From: Brucella grignonensis
GTDB taxonomy: Bacteria > Pseudomonadota > Alphaproteobacteria > Rhizobiales > Rhizobiaceae
Length of the DNA stretch: 64,000 nucleotides
Assembly: GCF_002252505.1 (NCBI RefSeq)
Contig: NZ_NNRL01000161.1
Location: forward strand, 124,001-188,000
Direction of reading: 5' to 3'
A program made the translations under genes and the position numbers. Below, piece after piece: positions 8,345 through 17,243 of this stretch (positions are counted from its first letter, which is position 1; each line of letters opens with the position of its first letter). The notes below the pieces were generated by a model. It ran no database searches. It saw only the letters and a program-made list of their open reading frames with translations, and was not told where the DNA came from.

Positions 8345-9135
8345 TCGAAGTTTCCAATCTCGAAGTCATTTTCGGTCGTGGAACACCGCTTGAAAAGCAG
8401 GTGCTCAACAAGATCAATCTGACGATGGAGCAAGGCTCTTTTGTCACCGTGATCGGCTCCAACGGCGCTGGCAAATCGACAATGCTTGGCGTGCTTGCAG
8501 GCGATGTCATTCCGACCTCGGGCAAGGTCGTGATCAGCGGACAGGACGTGACCCGCAAATCCACTGCCGAGCGGGCCGGTCTTGTGGCACGCGTGTTTCA
8601 GGACCCGCTTGCGGGCAGCTGCGGCACGCTGACGATTGAAGAAAATCTGGCACTGGCTGCATCGCGTGGAACACGCCGTGGCCTGACCCATGCGCTCAAT
8701 TCCAAGCGCCGCGAATGGTTCCGCGAACGCGTGGCAAGCCTCAATCTCGGCCTCGAAAACCGTATGCAGGATCGCATGGAGCTTCTCTCCGGCGGTCAGC
8801 GTCAGGCGCTCTCGCTGATCATGGCCACTCTCGCCGGTTCCGAAGTTCTGCTGCTTGATGAACATACCGCAGCCCTTGATCCGGGCATGGCTGAATTCGT
8901 CATGGAACTGACCCGCACATTGGTTGCCGAAAACAAGCTGACAGCACTGATGGTCACGCATTCCATGCGTCAGGCGCTCGACTATGGCGACCGCACCATC
9001 ATGCTGCATGGTGGCAAGATCCTGCTCGACGTGACAGGCGACAAACGCAAGACGCTCGGCGTTGAAGACCTCATCGAAATGTTCCGCAAAGTGCGCGGAC
9101 AAACACTCGATGACGATGCTTTGCTGATCGAATAA
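8341..9135 (+). CDS. ABC transporter ATP-binding protein (TrpZ type)
   Basis: 264 residues. Walker A is GSNGAGKST near residue 39, the signature is LSGGQRQALSL near residue 150, Walker B is EVLLLDEHTAALD, and the H-loop is MVTHSM. All motifs are intact. It is the ATPase of the importer formed with the permease directly upstream (four-base ATGA overlap) and the binding protein at 4766. A hairpin terminator follows at 9158. Confidence 0.94.
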   Translation: MIEVSNLEVIFGRGTPLEKQVLNKINLTMEQGSFVTVIGSNGAGKSTMLGVLAGDVIPTSGKVVISGQDVTRKSTAERAGLVARVFQDPLAGSCGTLTIEENLALAASRGTRRGLTHALNSKRREWFRERVASLNLGLENRMQDRMELLSGGQRQALSLIMATLAGSEVLLLDEHTAALDPGMAEFVMELTRTLVAENKLTALMVTHSMRQALDYGDRTIMLHGGKILLDVTGDKRKTLGVEDLIEMFRKVRGQTLDDDALLIE

Positions 9136-9157
9136 AACTTGCAAACAGCTTTGTTTC

Positions 9158-9195
9158 ACAGCCGCTGCTCAGTTTGACCGGCGGCTGTTTCGTTT
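9158..9195 (+). terminator. Terminator after the ABC permease/ATPase genes
   Basis: Arms ACAGCCGC (9158-9165) and GCGGCTGT (9181-9188) with a 15-base loop, followed by TTCGTTT. It lies in the 87-bp gap before holA. Confidence 0.65.
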
Positions 9196-9222
9196 GAAAA
9201 CGAATTGCGCTACTTAATCCTA

Positions 9223-10266
9223 ATGGCGCAAAAGAAAGCACACGAAGTCGATCAGTTTATTGGAAAGCCGAGCAGCTCGTTTCCGGTTGTGCTGCTCTAC
9301 GGCCCTGATAAGGGGCTGGTGAGCGAACGTGCACGTCGATACGCGCAGGCGACCAAGCTGCCGCTCGACGATCCCTTTGCCGTCATCCGCATGGAAGCCG
9401 ATGAAATCGATGCCGATCCTGCAAAGCTCGCGGATGAGGCACGCACTATTTCAATGTTCGGTGGTGAGCGGCTGATCTGGATCAAGAATGCAGCCGGACA
9501 AAAGAAGCTTGCCGAAGCCGTGAAACTTTTGGCCACAGAGCCGCCGCGTGAAACATATATTCTGGTGGAAGCAGGCGACCTCAAGAAAGGTGCAGGCCTG
9601 CGCAGCGCTGTAGAGAACGGTTCTGCCGGCATGGCGTTGCCCTGCTATTCAGACGATGCGCGCGGCATAGACGGTGTGATTGACGACGTTCTGGCTGAAT
9701 GGAAAATGCAAATCACCATGGATGGGCGCCAGCTGTTGCGGGCGAGCCTTGGCGGTGATCGTCTGGCCACGCGTGGCGAGCTGGAAAAGCTCTGCCTATA
9801 TGCGCGCGGCAAGGAACGCATTGACATAGATGATGTGCGTGAAGCGGTCGGCGATGTGGCAGGTCTTTCAACGGATGAAGTTATCGATGCTGTGCTGACC
9901 GCCGACCTGCCGCGGTTTGAAATGTCTTTTGACCGGGTTGTGAAATCCGGCACGGCACCATTTCTCCTGCTTAATACTGCAATGAGGCAGTTCCAGCAAA
10001 TACAGACCCTCCGCCATATCGCGGACACCGAGCGCAAAAGTGCTTCCGTTGTTGTCGCATCCGCGCGTCCACCGATCTTTTTCAATCGCAAAAAGCTGAT
10101 CGAAAATGCTGTCAGCCGCTGGACTGCAGAAAGCCTCGTGCGCGTGATGGAACGCCTGCAACGCGCGGTGTTGGAAAGCCGCCAGAACGCGGCACTCTCC
10201 GTGCCGATCATCCGCCAGTGCCTGCTCGCCATTTCTGTTGAAGCAGCGAAGCTGTCACGTCGATAG
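9223..10266 (+). CDS. holA: DNA polymerase III subunit delta
   Basis: 347 residues from ATG 9223 (MAQKKAHEVDQFIGKP); an upstream in-frame TTG at 9205 is less likely. HolA is the clamp-loader delta subunit that opens the sliding clamp. Typical segments are VVLLYGPDKGLVSERAR near residue 25, SMFGGERLIWIKNA near residue 77, and the C-terminal WTAESLVRVMERLQRAVLESRQNAALS collar region. In many Rhizobiales holA follows leuS and lptE (recalled). Here the gene directly upstream is an ABC ATPase, so either the cluster has been split or this lineage differs. It converges on the membrane-protein gene at 10273. Confidence 0.92.
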   Translation: MAQKKAHEVDQFIGKPSSSFPVVLLYGPDKGLVSERARRYAQATKLPLDDPFAVIRMEADEIDADPAKLADEARTISMFGGERLIWIKNAAGQKKLAEAVKLLATEPPRETYILVEAGDLKKGAGLRSAVENGSAGMALPCYSDDARGIDGVIDDVLAEWKMQITMDGRQLLRASLGGDRLATRGELEKLCLYARGKERIDIDDVREAVGDVAGLSTDEVIDAVLTADLPRFEMSFDRVVKSGTAPFLLLNTAMRQFQQIQTLRHIADTERKSASVVVASARPPIFFNRKKLIENAVSRWTAESLVRVMERLQRAVLESRQNAALSVPIIRQCLLAISVEAAKLSRR

Positions 10267-10272
10267 GCAGAT

Positions 10273-10779
10273 CTAACCAAGTTTAAGCTGCGGGCTTTCC
10301 TGATATTTGCGCCACAGTGAAATGAGCCAGCCACCGAAATAGCCCGCCGACGCACCCGATACGGCAGCCGTAGCCAGCACCAATGTTGGTTGCTCCTGCG
10401 GATAGAACGCATTGAGCACTGCCAGCACATATTGCGCACAGAAGAAGATCAGATTGCGGATCAGCGGCAAAATCGTTCCGGCGCTTTCGATACGCTTGTT
10501 CTCGTGATCGACCGCGATGATACGCGGCCCCGTGAAATATCCGGCAGGTGCCAGCACAAGCAGCCCCACAAACCATGCGATCAGAAAAGAACCGAACTGG
10601 TCCGAACCACGATCAAAATTCAGGAAGCCTGCAGCGATGAAGATCACCGGCACAAACAGCATTCTCCAAACTGTCACCGTTTGTGTTTCACGCCCCTTGA
10701 TCCCAGCGATGATGAGATAAGCGAGCAGCCCCCAAACATAGACGGGTGTGTGAATGATAATTTGCGTCAGCATTTCCAT
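10273..10779 (-). CDS. Hypothetical membrane protein, about five TM segments
   Basis: 168 residues. Hydrophobic stretches are near residues 10-27, 38-54, 62-82, 104-122 and 130-150. It ends with a short polar tail (KYQESPQLKLG). I recall similar uncharacterised proteins in Brucella and other Proteobacteria (a DUF6622/DUF1453-like layout), but I cannot assign it. The stop is 6 bp from the holA stop (convergent). No function is proposed. Confidence 0.7.
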   Translation of the reverse strand: MEMLTQIIIHTPVYVWGLLAYLIIAGIKGRETQTVTVWRMLFVPVIFIAAGFLNFDRGSDQFGSFLIAWFVGLLVLAPAGYFTGPRIIAVDHENKRIESAGTILPLIRNLIFFCAQYVLAVLNAFYPQEQPTLVLATAAVSGASAGYFGGWLISLWRKYQESPQLKLG

Positions 10780-10983
10780 AGATGCGGCATCTCCCCAGCC
10801 CGGCGATCCAAAAGCAATGTTTCAATAGTATAGGACTTATCGAAAGTCCGGTAGAAACCGCGTTTGGTGTTAAACAGCTGCTATAATTTAACAATCGATC
10901 AATAGCGCGTGACCATCCTCACCCAACCTTGAGCGGGTTGGCGCACCGAGCAATACTTCCTATGGTTCAATTTCAGAACTGAA

Positions 10984-11208
10984 ATGACAACCACAACTTT
11001 GTCGTTAATCCAGTTTTCCATAAGTCATTGGAATAAAAGAATAATCGACTGCATTCCTCCAATTCTCTTGCTCATGCTTGACGCTTTTCTTGGTTGGCCG
11101 ATCGGCGGCAATTACGGCGTCTTCTGGGGAAGCGCGGCTGGCGTTATCATCGGCGCCATCCTGATGATAATTATTGTCTTTTCGCTCATCAAAGCGCGTG
11201 GTCGATAA
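10984..11208 (+). CDS. Small hypothetical membrane protein (74 residues)
   Basis: Two likely membrane helices (residues about 23-40 and 46-68, the second GVFWGSAAGVIIGAILMIIIVFSLI) and a basic C terminus (KARGR). The GxxxG-like glycine pattern is typical of small inner-membrane proteins. No good ribosome site precedes ATG 10984, so translation could start at a later codon such as ATG 11071. It lies between a divergent membrane-protein gene and convergent parB. It may be real but could be a chance frame. Confidence 0.45.
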   Translation: MTTTTLSLIQFSISHWNKRIIDCIPPILLLMLDAFLGWPIGGNYGVFWGSAAGVIIGAILMIIIVFSLIKARGR

Positions 11209-11212
11209 AACG

Positions 11213-11241
11213 AAAAAGCCGTGAAACAAATGTTCCACGGC
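11213..11241 (-). terminator. Terminator after parB
   Basis: On the reverse strand GCCGTGGAAC pairs with GTTTCACGGC with one G-U pair, and is followed by TTTTTCG. It lies 30-58 bp past the parB stop and ends the parAB transcript. Confidence 0.75.
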
Positions 11242-11270
11242 CTCAAAGTCTGATTTCTAAACAGATGTCG

Positions 11271-12146
11271 TCAGCTCTGCAGGCGACGGCAGATTTCGTC
11301 GAGCTGCTCAAGAGAGCTGTAACGAACTTTAACCTCACCGCCACGCTCCCGGTGATTGATCTCCACCTTCATGCCGGTGACGTCGGAAAGCAGCTTTTCC
11401 AGCGCCTTTGTATCGGCATCTTTCTCAATCGGCGCGCTCTTGCCCGGCTTTGGTTCAGCCCCATTACGCGCTTGTGACAGCGCTTCGACCTGACGAACAG
11501 ACAGACCTTCCTTAACCACGCGCTCCGCCAGAGCTGTCGGATCTTCCATGGTGATCAGGCTACGCGCATGACCAGCAGACAGCGCGCCATCGGAGATAAA
11601 ATCCTGCACGCGCTGCGGTAGTTTCAAAAGACGCAGCGTGTTGGCAACATGGCTTCGGCTCTTGCCGATCACCTGTGCAAGATCGTTCTGCGTATAATCG
11701 TGATTATCGATAAGCTGTTGATATCCCATTGCTTCTTCGACCGCATTCAGGTCGGCACGCTGTACGTTTTCAACGATTGCGATCTCAAGTGCAATGCGAT
11801 CATCGACATCGCGAATGATAACCGGGATCGTATCGATGCCCGCACGCTGCGATGCGCGCCAACGACGTTCACCGGCGATCAGCTCAAAACGATCCGGTTC
11901 GCCCGGCGCCGGACGAACCACGATTGGCTGAACGACACCATGTTCCTTGATCGACTGCGCCAGATCTTCGAGTTCGACTTCCGAGAACATGCGACGCGGG
12001 TTGCGTGGATTGCGCGTGACGAACTCAATTGGAACGTTACGCTCGCTGCTGATCGGCACCTTGCGTTCTTCCGCCGGGCGGTCGATTTCACCAATCAGTG
12101 CGGCCAAGCCGCGGCCAAGGCGCTTTTTTGAAGGATCGTCGTTCAT
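11271..12146 (-). CDS. parB: Chromosome partitioning protein ParB
   Basis: 291 residues from ATG 12146, which is preceded by a GGAA ribosome site at normal spacing; an upstream in-frame TTG at 12164 is less likely. Features in order are the N-terminal KKRLGRGLAALIG motif, the CTP-binding ParB/Srx domain with ELIAGERRWRASQRAG, the helix-turn-helix (LAQVIGKSRSHVANTLRLL, SAGHARSLI) and a C-terminal dimerisation domain. ParB loads at parS, spreads as a CTP clamp and works with ParA to separate origins. parS sites are present at 13644, 15791 and 15835. It is downstream of parA with a 67-bp gap that holds a small hairpin (12188-12207). Confidence 0.96.
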   Translation of the reverse strand: MNDDPSKKRLGRGLAALIGEIDRPAEERKVPISSERNVPIEFVTRNPRNPRRMFSEVELEDLAQSIKEHGVVQPIVVRPAPGEPDRFELIAGERRWRASQRAGIDTIPVIIRDVDDRIALEIAIVENVQRADLNAVEEAMGYQQLIDNHDYTQNDLAQVIGKSRSHVANTLRLLKLPQRVQDFISDGALSAGHARSLITMEDPTALAERVVKEGLSVRQVEALSQARNGAEPKPGKSAPIEKDADTKALEKLLSDVTGMKVEINHRERGGEVKVRYSSLEQLDEICRRLQS

Positions 12147-12213
12147 CGTCGGCAGTTCCTGCAATTGTTACGTAGTCGAATCGATCAAGTGTTCCATTTG
12201 GGACACTCACTAA

Positions 12214-13038
12214 TTATGCGGCTTTAAGCTGTCGTTCCCGCTGGATAACCTCCGATGCGAGCTGCAAATAAGCCTGACTGCCAGCACATTTCAAATCATA
12301 GAGAATAGCTGGCTTGCCATGGGATGGTGCTTCCGACACCCGCACATTGCGTGGGATAACGGTGCGATAGACCTTCTCGCCCATGAAGGCGCGAACATCA
12401 TCGACAACCTGCGAAGCGAGATTGTTACGGCTGTCGAACATTGTCAGGACAATTCCCTGAATTGTCAGCTCTGAATTAATGCTCGAGCGTACCTGATCAA
12501 CGGTCTGCAGAAGCTGGCTCAGACCTTCCAGTGCAAAAAATTCACACTGCAGAGGAACCATAACTGAATCCGCTGCAGCCATTGCATTCAGCGTCAACAA
12601 ATTCAATGACGGCGGGCAATCAACCAGAATGTAAGAGAATTTATCAGCAACGGCGGAATCAAAGCGCAATGCATCGCGCAAGCGGCGTGTACGATCAGGT
12701 GCCTGTGCTATTTCCATCTCGATACCGAGAAGATCGAGCGTCGAAGGAACGATATAGAGGTTTGGAACATCGCTCTGCATGGCCGCATCATTTGCAGAGG
12801 CCGCCTGCGTCAGCACGTCATAAGACGAAAGCGGACGGTTAAGGCGATCAATTCCGAGGCCAGTACTGGCATTGCCCTGCGGGTCGAGGTCAACGATCAA
12901 CACAGTTTCGCCAATAGCTGCAAGTGCTGTCGCAAGGTTAATGGCTGTCGTTGTCTTACCAACGCCACCCTTCTGATTTGCAATGGTTATGATCCTGGAT
13001 CTTTTGCTCATTACCGTCGCCCTGCTGCTTTCTGTCAT
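12214..13038 (-). CDS. parA: Chromosome partitioning ATPase ParA
   Basis: 274 residues from ATG 13038 (GGAA ribosome site six bases upstream); the shorter start at 13011 (MSKRSRIITIANQ) also has an AGGG site and is possible. The deviant Walker A is KGGVGKTTTAINLATALA, and Walker A', IVDLDPQGNAST, and Walker B, ILVDCPPSLNLLT, are intact. ParA binds nucleoid DNA as an ATP dimer and moves ParB-parS complexes. It lies in the common mnmG-rsmG-parA-parB order, 26 bp after rsmG. Confidence 0.96.
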   Translation of the reverse strand: MTESSRATVMSKRSRIITIANQKGGVGKTTTAINLATALAAIGETVLIVDLDPQGNASTGLGIDRLNRPLSSYDVLTQAASANDAAMQSDVPNLYIVPSTLDLLGIEMEIAQAPDRTRRLRDALRFDSAVADKFSYILVDCPPSLNLLTLNAMAAADSVMVPLQCEFFALEGLSQLLQTVDQVRSSINSELTIQGIVLTMFDSRNNLASQVVDDVRAFMGEKVYRTVIPRNVRVSEAPSHGKPAILYDLKCAGSQAYLQLASEVIQRERQLKAA

Positions 13039-13064
13039 ATCGATTCCGGAATAACTGGGCCGGA

Positions 13065-13706
13065 TTAACCGGAGATGCGTCGCAAATTGCTGATCTCAAG
13101 TATCACCGAGCTATTATCGATAGCACTTTCATGTTGTACCAGATCGAAACTCCAGCCGACACGGCTTTCATCGATTTCTCTCTGGTAATCCCGACCTTTT
13201 TGAAAAAGTGCCTTTGAACCACTGGTCAGCCAAGGCTCAGCAAGCTTGAAAAGATCGTTCAACGAGGCCAGTGCACGGGCTGTTACGATATCCGGCACAT
13301 CGATTTTATCCCACATAGCTTCAATACGGGCGGAATTTATGCGTGCAGGCACAGCCAAATGCCCCGCCGCGGTACGTAAGAATGCAGCTTTTTTACCCGC
13401 ACTTTCGACCAGATCAATCGAAGCACCGGGAATTTCCTTGAGAAAGCAGGCCGTTACGATACCGGGGAAACCACCACCGGAACCGAGATCGAGCCATTGC
13501 TTTGCTTCTGATGCGAGCGGAAATAACTGTGCGCTGTCCAGAATATGGCGATTCCAGAGATCAGCAAGTGTCGAGGGAGATGCCAGATTGATGGCTGATG
13601 ACCACTTGCGGAACAGCTCTTCAAAGGCAATCAGCCGGTCCGTTGTTTCACGTGAAACATCAGGAACAATCGATTTCAAGCTCGAATAACGTTTATCCAC
13701 AATCAT
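13065..13706 (-). CDS. rsmG: 16S rRNA (guanine527-N7)-methyltransferase RsmG
   Basis: 213 residues. The SAM-binding site is [19 protein letters not shown] near residue 67, and [27 protein letters not shown] is the family's N-terminal signature. RsmG methylates G527 in 16S rRNA. The start overlaps the mnmG stop by four bases (ATGA). The codons for VSRET near residue 17 contain a perfect parS site (13644-13659), a feature well known in this gene in many bacteria. An older name is gidB. Confidence 0.95.
   Translation of the reverse strand: MIVDKRYSSLKSIVPDVSRETTDRLIAFEELFRKWSSAINLASPSTLADLWNRHILDSAQLFPLASEAKQWLDLGSGGGFPGIVTACFLKEIPGASIDLVESAGKKAAFLRTAAGHLAVPARINSARIEAMWDKIDVPDIVTARALASLNDLFKLAEPWLTSGSKALFQKGRDYQREIDESRVGWSFDLVQHESAIDNSSVILEISNLRRISG
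13644..13659. other. parS: parS centromere site (perfect, inside rsmG)
   Basis: TGTTTCACGTGAAACA, a 16-bp perfect palindrome equal to the universal bacterial ParB recognition site. It is inside rsmG, where it encodes VSRET. Confidence 0.93.
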
Positions 13707-15625
13707 GCCACGCCCTTCTCGGCGTCTATTAGTTCAGCGGCTGCGCGTTCACGCGCGCCATGCTTCTTGATATGCGTGATAAGGAGTGCCAAGGCAGCCG
13801 GGGTAATACCTTCAACGCGTTGAGCTTCGGCAATCGTCTCCGGCTGACGCTGCTTGAGCTTGACTTTAAGCTCATTGGAAAGACCGGAGATCGCATCAAA
13901 ATCCAATGTTGCCGGAATGAAAAGCCGCTCCTCGCGTTCCATCACAGCGATATCGCTTTGCTGGCGATCCATGTAAACTGAGTATTGTGCTTCGATTTCG
14001 AGCGCTTCTCGCGTGACTGAATCAATAGAGTTTAGGTCTGGCCAGATCGTCTGAAGCTTCTGCAGATCGATGTCCGGATAAGACAGCAGATCATAGGCCG
14101 AGCGACGCACACCATCCTGATTAAGATGAAGATCATAACGGCTGGCTTGATTTGGCGTGATGGTCAGTTCTTTTGTCATGTCACGCGCTGCAGACAATGC
14201 ATCCTGCCGTGCCGCAAACTTTTCGCGGCGCTTGGAGCTGAGAATGCCTAGTTGGCCAGCAAGCGGTGTCAGTCGCTGATCTGCATTATCAGCACGCAAC
14301 GACAGACGGAACTCCGCCCGTGATGTAAACATGCGATAAGGTTCGCTCACGCCGCGAGATGTCAGATCATCGACCATGACGCCTATATAAGCTTCGGTGC
14401 GTTGTATGATAATTGGATCGCTGCCCGCTGCCCGCTTGGCGGCATTGATGCCGGCGAGAAGTCCTTGCGCTCCGGCTTCTTCATAGCCGGTGGTGCCATT
14501 GATCTGTCCTGCAAGGAAAAGCCCGGCGACCCGGCGTGTTTCCAGGCTGCGCCTCAACTCACGCGGATCAATGAAATCATATTCGATGGCATATCCCGGC
14601 TGAAGCATAATCGCCTTCTCCAGACCCGGAATAGTCGCGAGGTAGGCGAGTTGGACTTCTTCAGGCAGCGACGTCGAGATTCCATTTGGATAAACCGTAT
14701 GATCATCCAGTCCTTCCGGCTCCAGAAAGATCTGATGTCCATCCCGGTCGCCAAACTTTACGATCTTGTCTTCCACTGATGGACAATAGCGAGGCCCAAT
14801 TCCCTCGATTGAACCCGAATACATCGCTGATCGATGAAGATTGGCGCGGATGATCGCATGCGTTTCCGGTGTCGTGCGGGTAATACCGCAATCAATCTGC
14901 GGTGTCGTGATCTTGTCCGTCATCAGCGAAAACGGAACCGGATCCTCGTCTGCAGACTGCATATCAAGGCTCTGCCAGTCGATTGTCCGTCCATCGAGAC
15001 GCGGCGGCGTCCCTGTCTTAAGCCGACCAACTGCAAAGCCAAGACCACGCAAAGTATCAGAAAGGCCCAGCGCAGGCTTTTCGCCCATGCGTCCAGCCGG
15101 GATCTTCTTCTCGCCAATATGGATAAGGCCGTTCAGAAAAGTACCAGTTGTCAATACAACTGCGGCACAAGCGAGCTCACGTCCATCGCCAAGGACAACG
15201 CCGGAAATGCTTCCATCTGTGATGCGAATGTCAGAAGCGCCGCCCTCAACAACCGTGAGGTTCTCTTGCTCAGAAATGAGTTCCTGCATCGCCAGCCGAT
15301 AAAGCTTACGATCAGCCTGCGTGCGTGGACCGCGTACCGCTGGGCCTTTACGACGATTGAGCAAACGAAACTGAATACCGGCCTTGTCAGCAACGCGGCC
15401 CATAAGGCCATCAAGCGCATCAATCTCGCGAACAAGATGTCCCTTCCCCAAACCACCAATGGCTGGGTTACAGGACATCACACCAATTGTATCAAAGCGA
15501 TGCGTGACGAGAGCTGTGCGAGCGCCAGCGCGAGCCGAAGCTGCCGCCGCCTCGCAGCCCGCATGTCCACCACCAATAACAATGACATCAAAAGCTGTCA
15601 TTTCGGTAGAACTCTTGGTGTTCAT
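13703..15625 (-). CDS. mnmG: tRNA uridine-5-carboxymethylaminomethyl modification enzyme MnmG
   Basis: 640 residues from ATG 15625; MTAFDVIV at 15601 is a plausible shorter start since neither has a strong ribosome site. The FAD motif [17 protein letters not shown] is near residue 18. [15 protein letters not shown] and the [22 protein letters not shown] segment are diagnostic for MnmG (GidA). With MnmE it builds the cmnm5U34 modification in the tRNA wobble position. The usual partner gene mnmE lies directly upstream on the same strand, across a 226-bp gap that holds two parS sites. Confidence 0.96.
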   Translation of the reverse strand: MNTKSSTEMTAFDVIVIGGGHAGCEAAAASARAGARTALVTHRFDTIGVMSCNPAIGGLGKGHLVREIDALDGLMGRVADKAGIQFRLLNRRKGPAVRGPRTQADRKLYRLAMQELISEQENLTVVEGGASDIRITDGSISGVVLGDGRELACAAVVLTTGTFLNGLIHIGEKKIPAGRMGEKPALGLSDTLRGLGFAVGRLKTGTPPRLDGRTIDWQSLDMQSADEDPVPFSLMTDKITTPQIDCGITRTTPETHAIIRANLHRSAMYSGSIEGIGPRYCPSVEDKIVKFGDRDGHQIFLEPEGLDDHTVYPNGISTSLPEEVQLAYLATIPGLEKAIMLQPGYAIEYDFIDPRELRRSLETRRVAGLFLAGQINGTTGYEEAGAQGLLAGINAAKRAAGSDPIIIQRTEAYIGVMVDDLTSRGVSEPYRMFTSRAEFRLSLRADNADQRLTPLAGQLGILSSKRREKFAARQDALSAARDMTKELTITPNQASRYDLHLNQDGVRRSAYDLLSYPDIDLQKLQTIWPDLNSIDSVTREALEIEAQYSVYMDRQQSDIAVMEREERLFIPATLDFDAISGLSNELKVKLKQRQPETIAEAQRVEGITPAALALLITHIKKHGARERAAAELIDAEKGVA

Positions 15626-15783
15626 CCTGATGCATCCGAATCCAGTTTAGAAAGCAGTCTCTTTGACATGTTTATGCCCTCGGCGGAAGGGGTACCCGAC
15701 CAGACTGCGATCAACTCTTTGATAAATTTGATACGGAACGCGACTCACGGATGTGAACGGGAGTCAATAAGCCGGAGCAGATT

Positions 15784-15813
15784 CCACAGATGTTTCACGT
15801 GAAACATCTGTGG
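15784..15813. other. parS: parS centromere site (perfect core in a 30-bp palindrome)
   Basis: The core TGTTTCACGTGAAACA is at 15791-15806. The flanks extend the symmetry to a perfect 30-bp palindrome (arms begin CCACAGA and end TCTGTGG). It lies in the mnmE-mnmG gap. Confidence 0.94.
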
Positions 15814-15834
15814 AGTCATCAACGTGACTCTCCC

Positions 15835-15850
15835 TGTTTCACGTGAATCA
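15835..15850. other. parS: parS-like site with one mismatch
   Basis: TGTTTCACGTGAATCA matches the parS consensus at 15 of 16 positions. It lies 28 bp from the previous site and one base past the mnmE stop codon. Confidence 0.85.
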
Positions 15851-15851
15851 C

Positions 15852-17180
15852 TCACTTTCCAATGCAGAATTGGGAGAAAATAACATCCAATATCTCTTCG
15901 ACATCGACGTCACCGGTAATCCGGCCAAGATATTGAGAGGCGCGACGCATATTCTCCGCGCGCAGTTCCAGCGGAAGATCGTCCCGTTCGGCGGCCGTGT
16001 CAATTTCGGAAATCGTCGATTGCAGCAGATTGATATGTCTTTGACGTGTCGGGACAGCATCATTGATCAGTCCGATGCGTTCCTCGGCAAATGCCTGCAA
16101 GGCTTCCAACAGATGGTTGAGACCATCCGCAGTCCTTGTTGAAATGAGATACTGCCAGGCCGCTCTGTCACCTGTACCAAGGTCAGCTTTGGTCCCGATG
16201 GTCCAGATATCTGCACCACCATTATCCAAAGAAACAGCAATTGGATTTTGCATATCTTCAAGCAGCAAAACCAGATCCGCTTCAGCAGCGCGTTCCCGCG
16301 CACGGTCAATGCCGATCTTCTCAACCTTGCTTGTAGTCTCTCGCAATCCAGCAGTATCCGTCACATAAACTGGAATACCGCCAAGATTCAGTTTCACTTC
16401 CAGAAGATCGCGTGTTGTCCCCGCCTCCTCTGAAATAATCGCAATCTCGCGACCCGCAAGGAAATTGAGCAAGCTCGACTTTCCGGCATTCGGCGCACCA
16501 GCAATAACCACATGTAGACCATCACGCAGCATCGCTGCCCGTTTACCGCTTTCTATATGACGCGCAATCTCACCCTGCAGGCCTTTGAGCTGTTCCCAAA
16601 CCTGCCCCGAAACGGAACCGGGAACGTCACTCTCATCCGCAAAGTCCAGCTCGGCTTCAATCAAAGCCCGGGCACGGACCAGCCTTTGGCGCCATTCCGT
16701 ATAAAGTTGACGTTGCGCACCGGACGCAACCTGCAATGCCAGACGGCGCTGTCCTTCCGTTTCCGCAGCAATGAGATCAGCCAAACCTTCGGCGATGGTC
16801 AAATCCATCTTGCCATTGGTGAAAGCCCGACGCGTAAACTCTCCAGCTTCTGCAATTCGACAATTCGGGAAACTACCGAGCTCCTCGAGCAGCTTTTCAA
16901 CAACAGCGATACCGCCATGAAGATGGAATTCCGCGCAGTCCTCGCCGGTAAAACTGTTCGGACCGGGAAAGAAAAGCGCCAACCCACGATCGATCGCATC
17001 TCCATTCCGTGTACGGAACGTCTTGTAAGCAGCATAACGCGGCTCGATCATCTTTCCAATAATCGTTTCGATTACGAATCGAACTTGCGGACCTGATATT
17101 CGAACGACTGCAACGCCCGACGGAAGGCGCCCGCTCGACAAGGCAAAAATGGTGTCCTGAAGATGCTCGCGCTCGCTCAT
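15852..17180 (-). CDS. mnmE: tRNA modification GTPase MnmE
   Basis: 442 residues. The N-terminal domain binds formyl-tetrahydrofolate (DTIFALSSGRLPSGVAVVRISG). The G domain has P-loop GAPNAGKSSLLN near residue 223, the switch II motif DTAGLRE and GTKADL. The C-terminal FCIGK motif with its catalytic cysteine is intact. MnmE and MnmG form a complex that modifies wobble uridines. The gene is divergent from the YyaL-type gene at 17244, with a 63-bp shared upstream region. Confidence 0.96.
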   Translation of the reverse strand: MSEREHLQDTIFALSSGRLPSGVAVVRISGPQVRFVIETIIGKMIEPRYAAYKTFRTRNGDAIDRGLALFFPGPNSFTGEDCAEFHLHGGIAVVEKLLEELGSFPNCRIAEAGEFTRRAFTNGKMDLTIAEGLADLIAAETEGQRRLALQVASGAQRQLYTEWRQRLVRARALIEAELDFADESDVPGSVSGQVWEQLKGLQGEIARHIESGKRAAMLRDGLHVVIAGAPNAGKSSLLNFLAGREIAIISEEAGTTRDLLEVKLNLGGIPVYVTDTAGLRETTSKVEKIGIDRARERAAEADLVLLLEDMQNPIAVSLDNGGADIWTIGTKADLGTGDRAAWQYLISTRTADGLNHLLEALQAFAEERIGLINDAVPTRQRHINLLQSTISEIDTAAERDDLPLELRAENMRRASQYLGRITGDVDVEEILDVIFSQFCIGK

Positions 17181-17243
17181 TTGATTTCCCGTTCTATATA
17201 GATAAGTACGTGATATTCATTCGTGTCAGGAAAGAAAAGGCTT

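Noticed and set aside
9645-10439. 264-codon reverse-strand frame opposite holA
   Set aside because: It is antisense to a conserved gene, has no recognisable product, and is rich in Arg/Ser in a shadow-like way.
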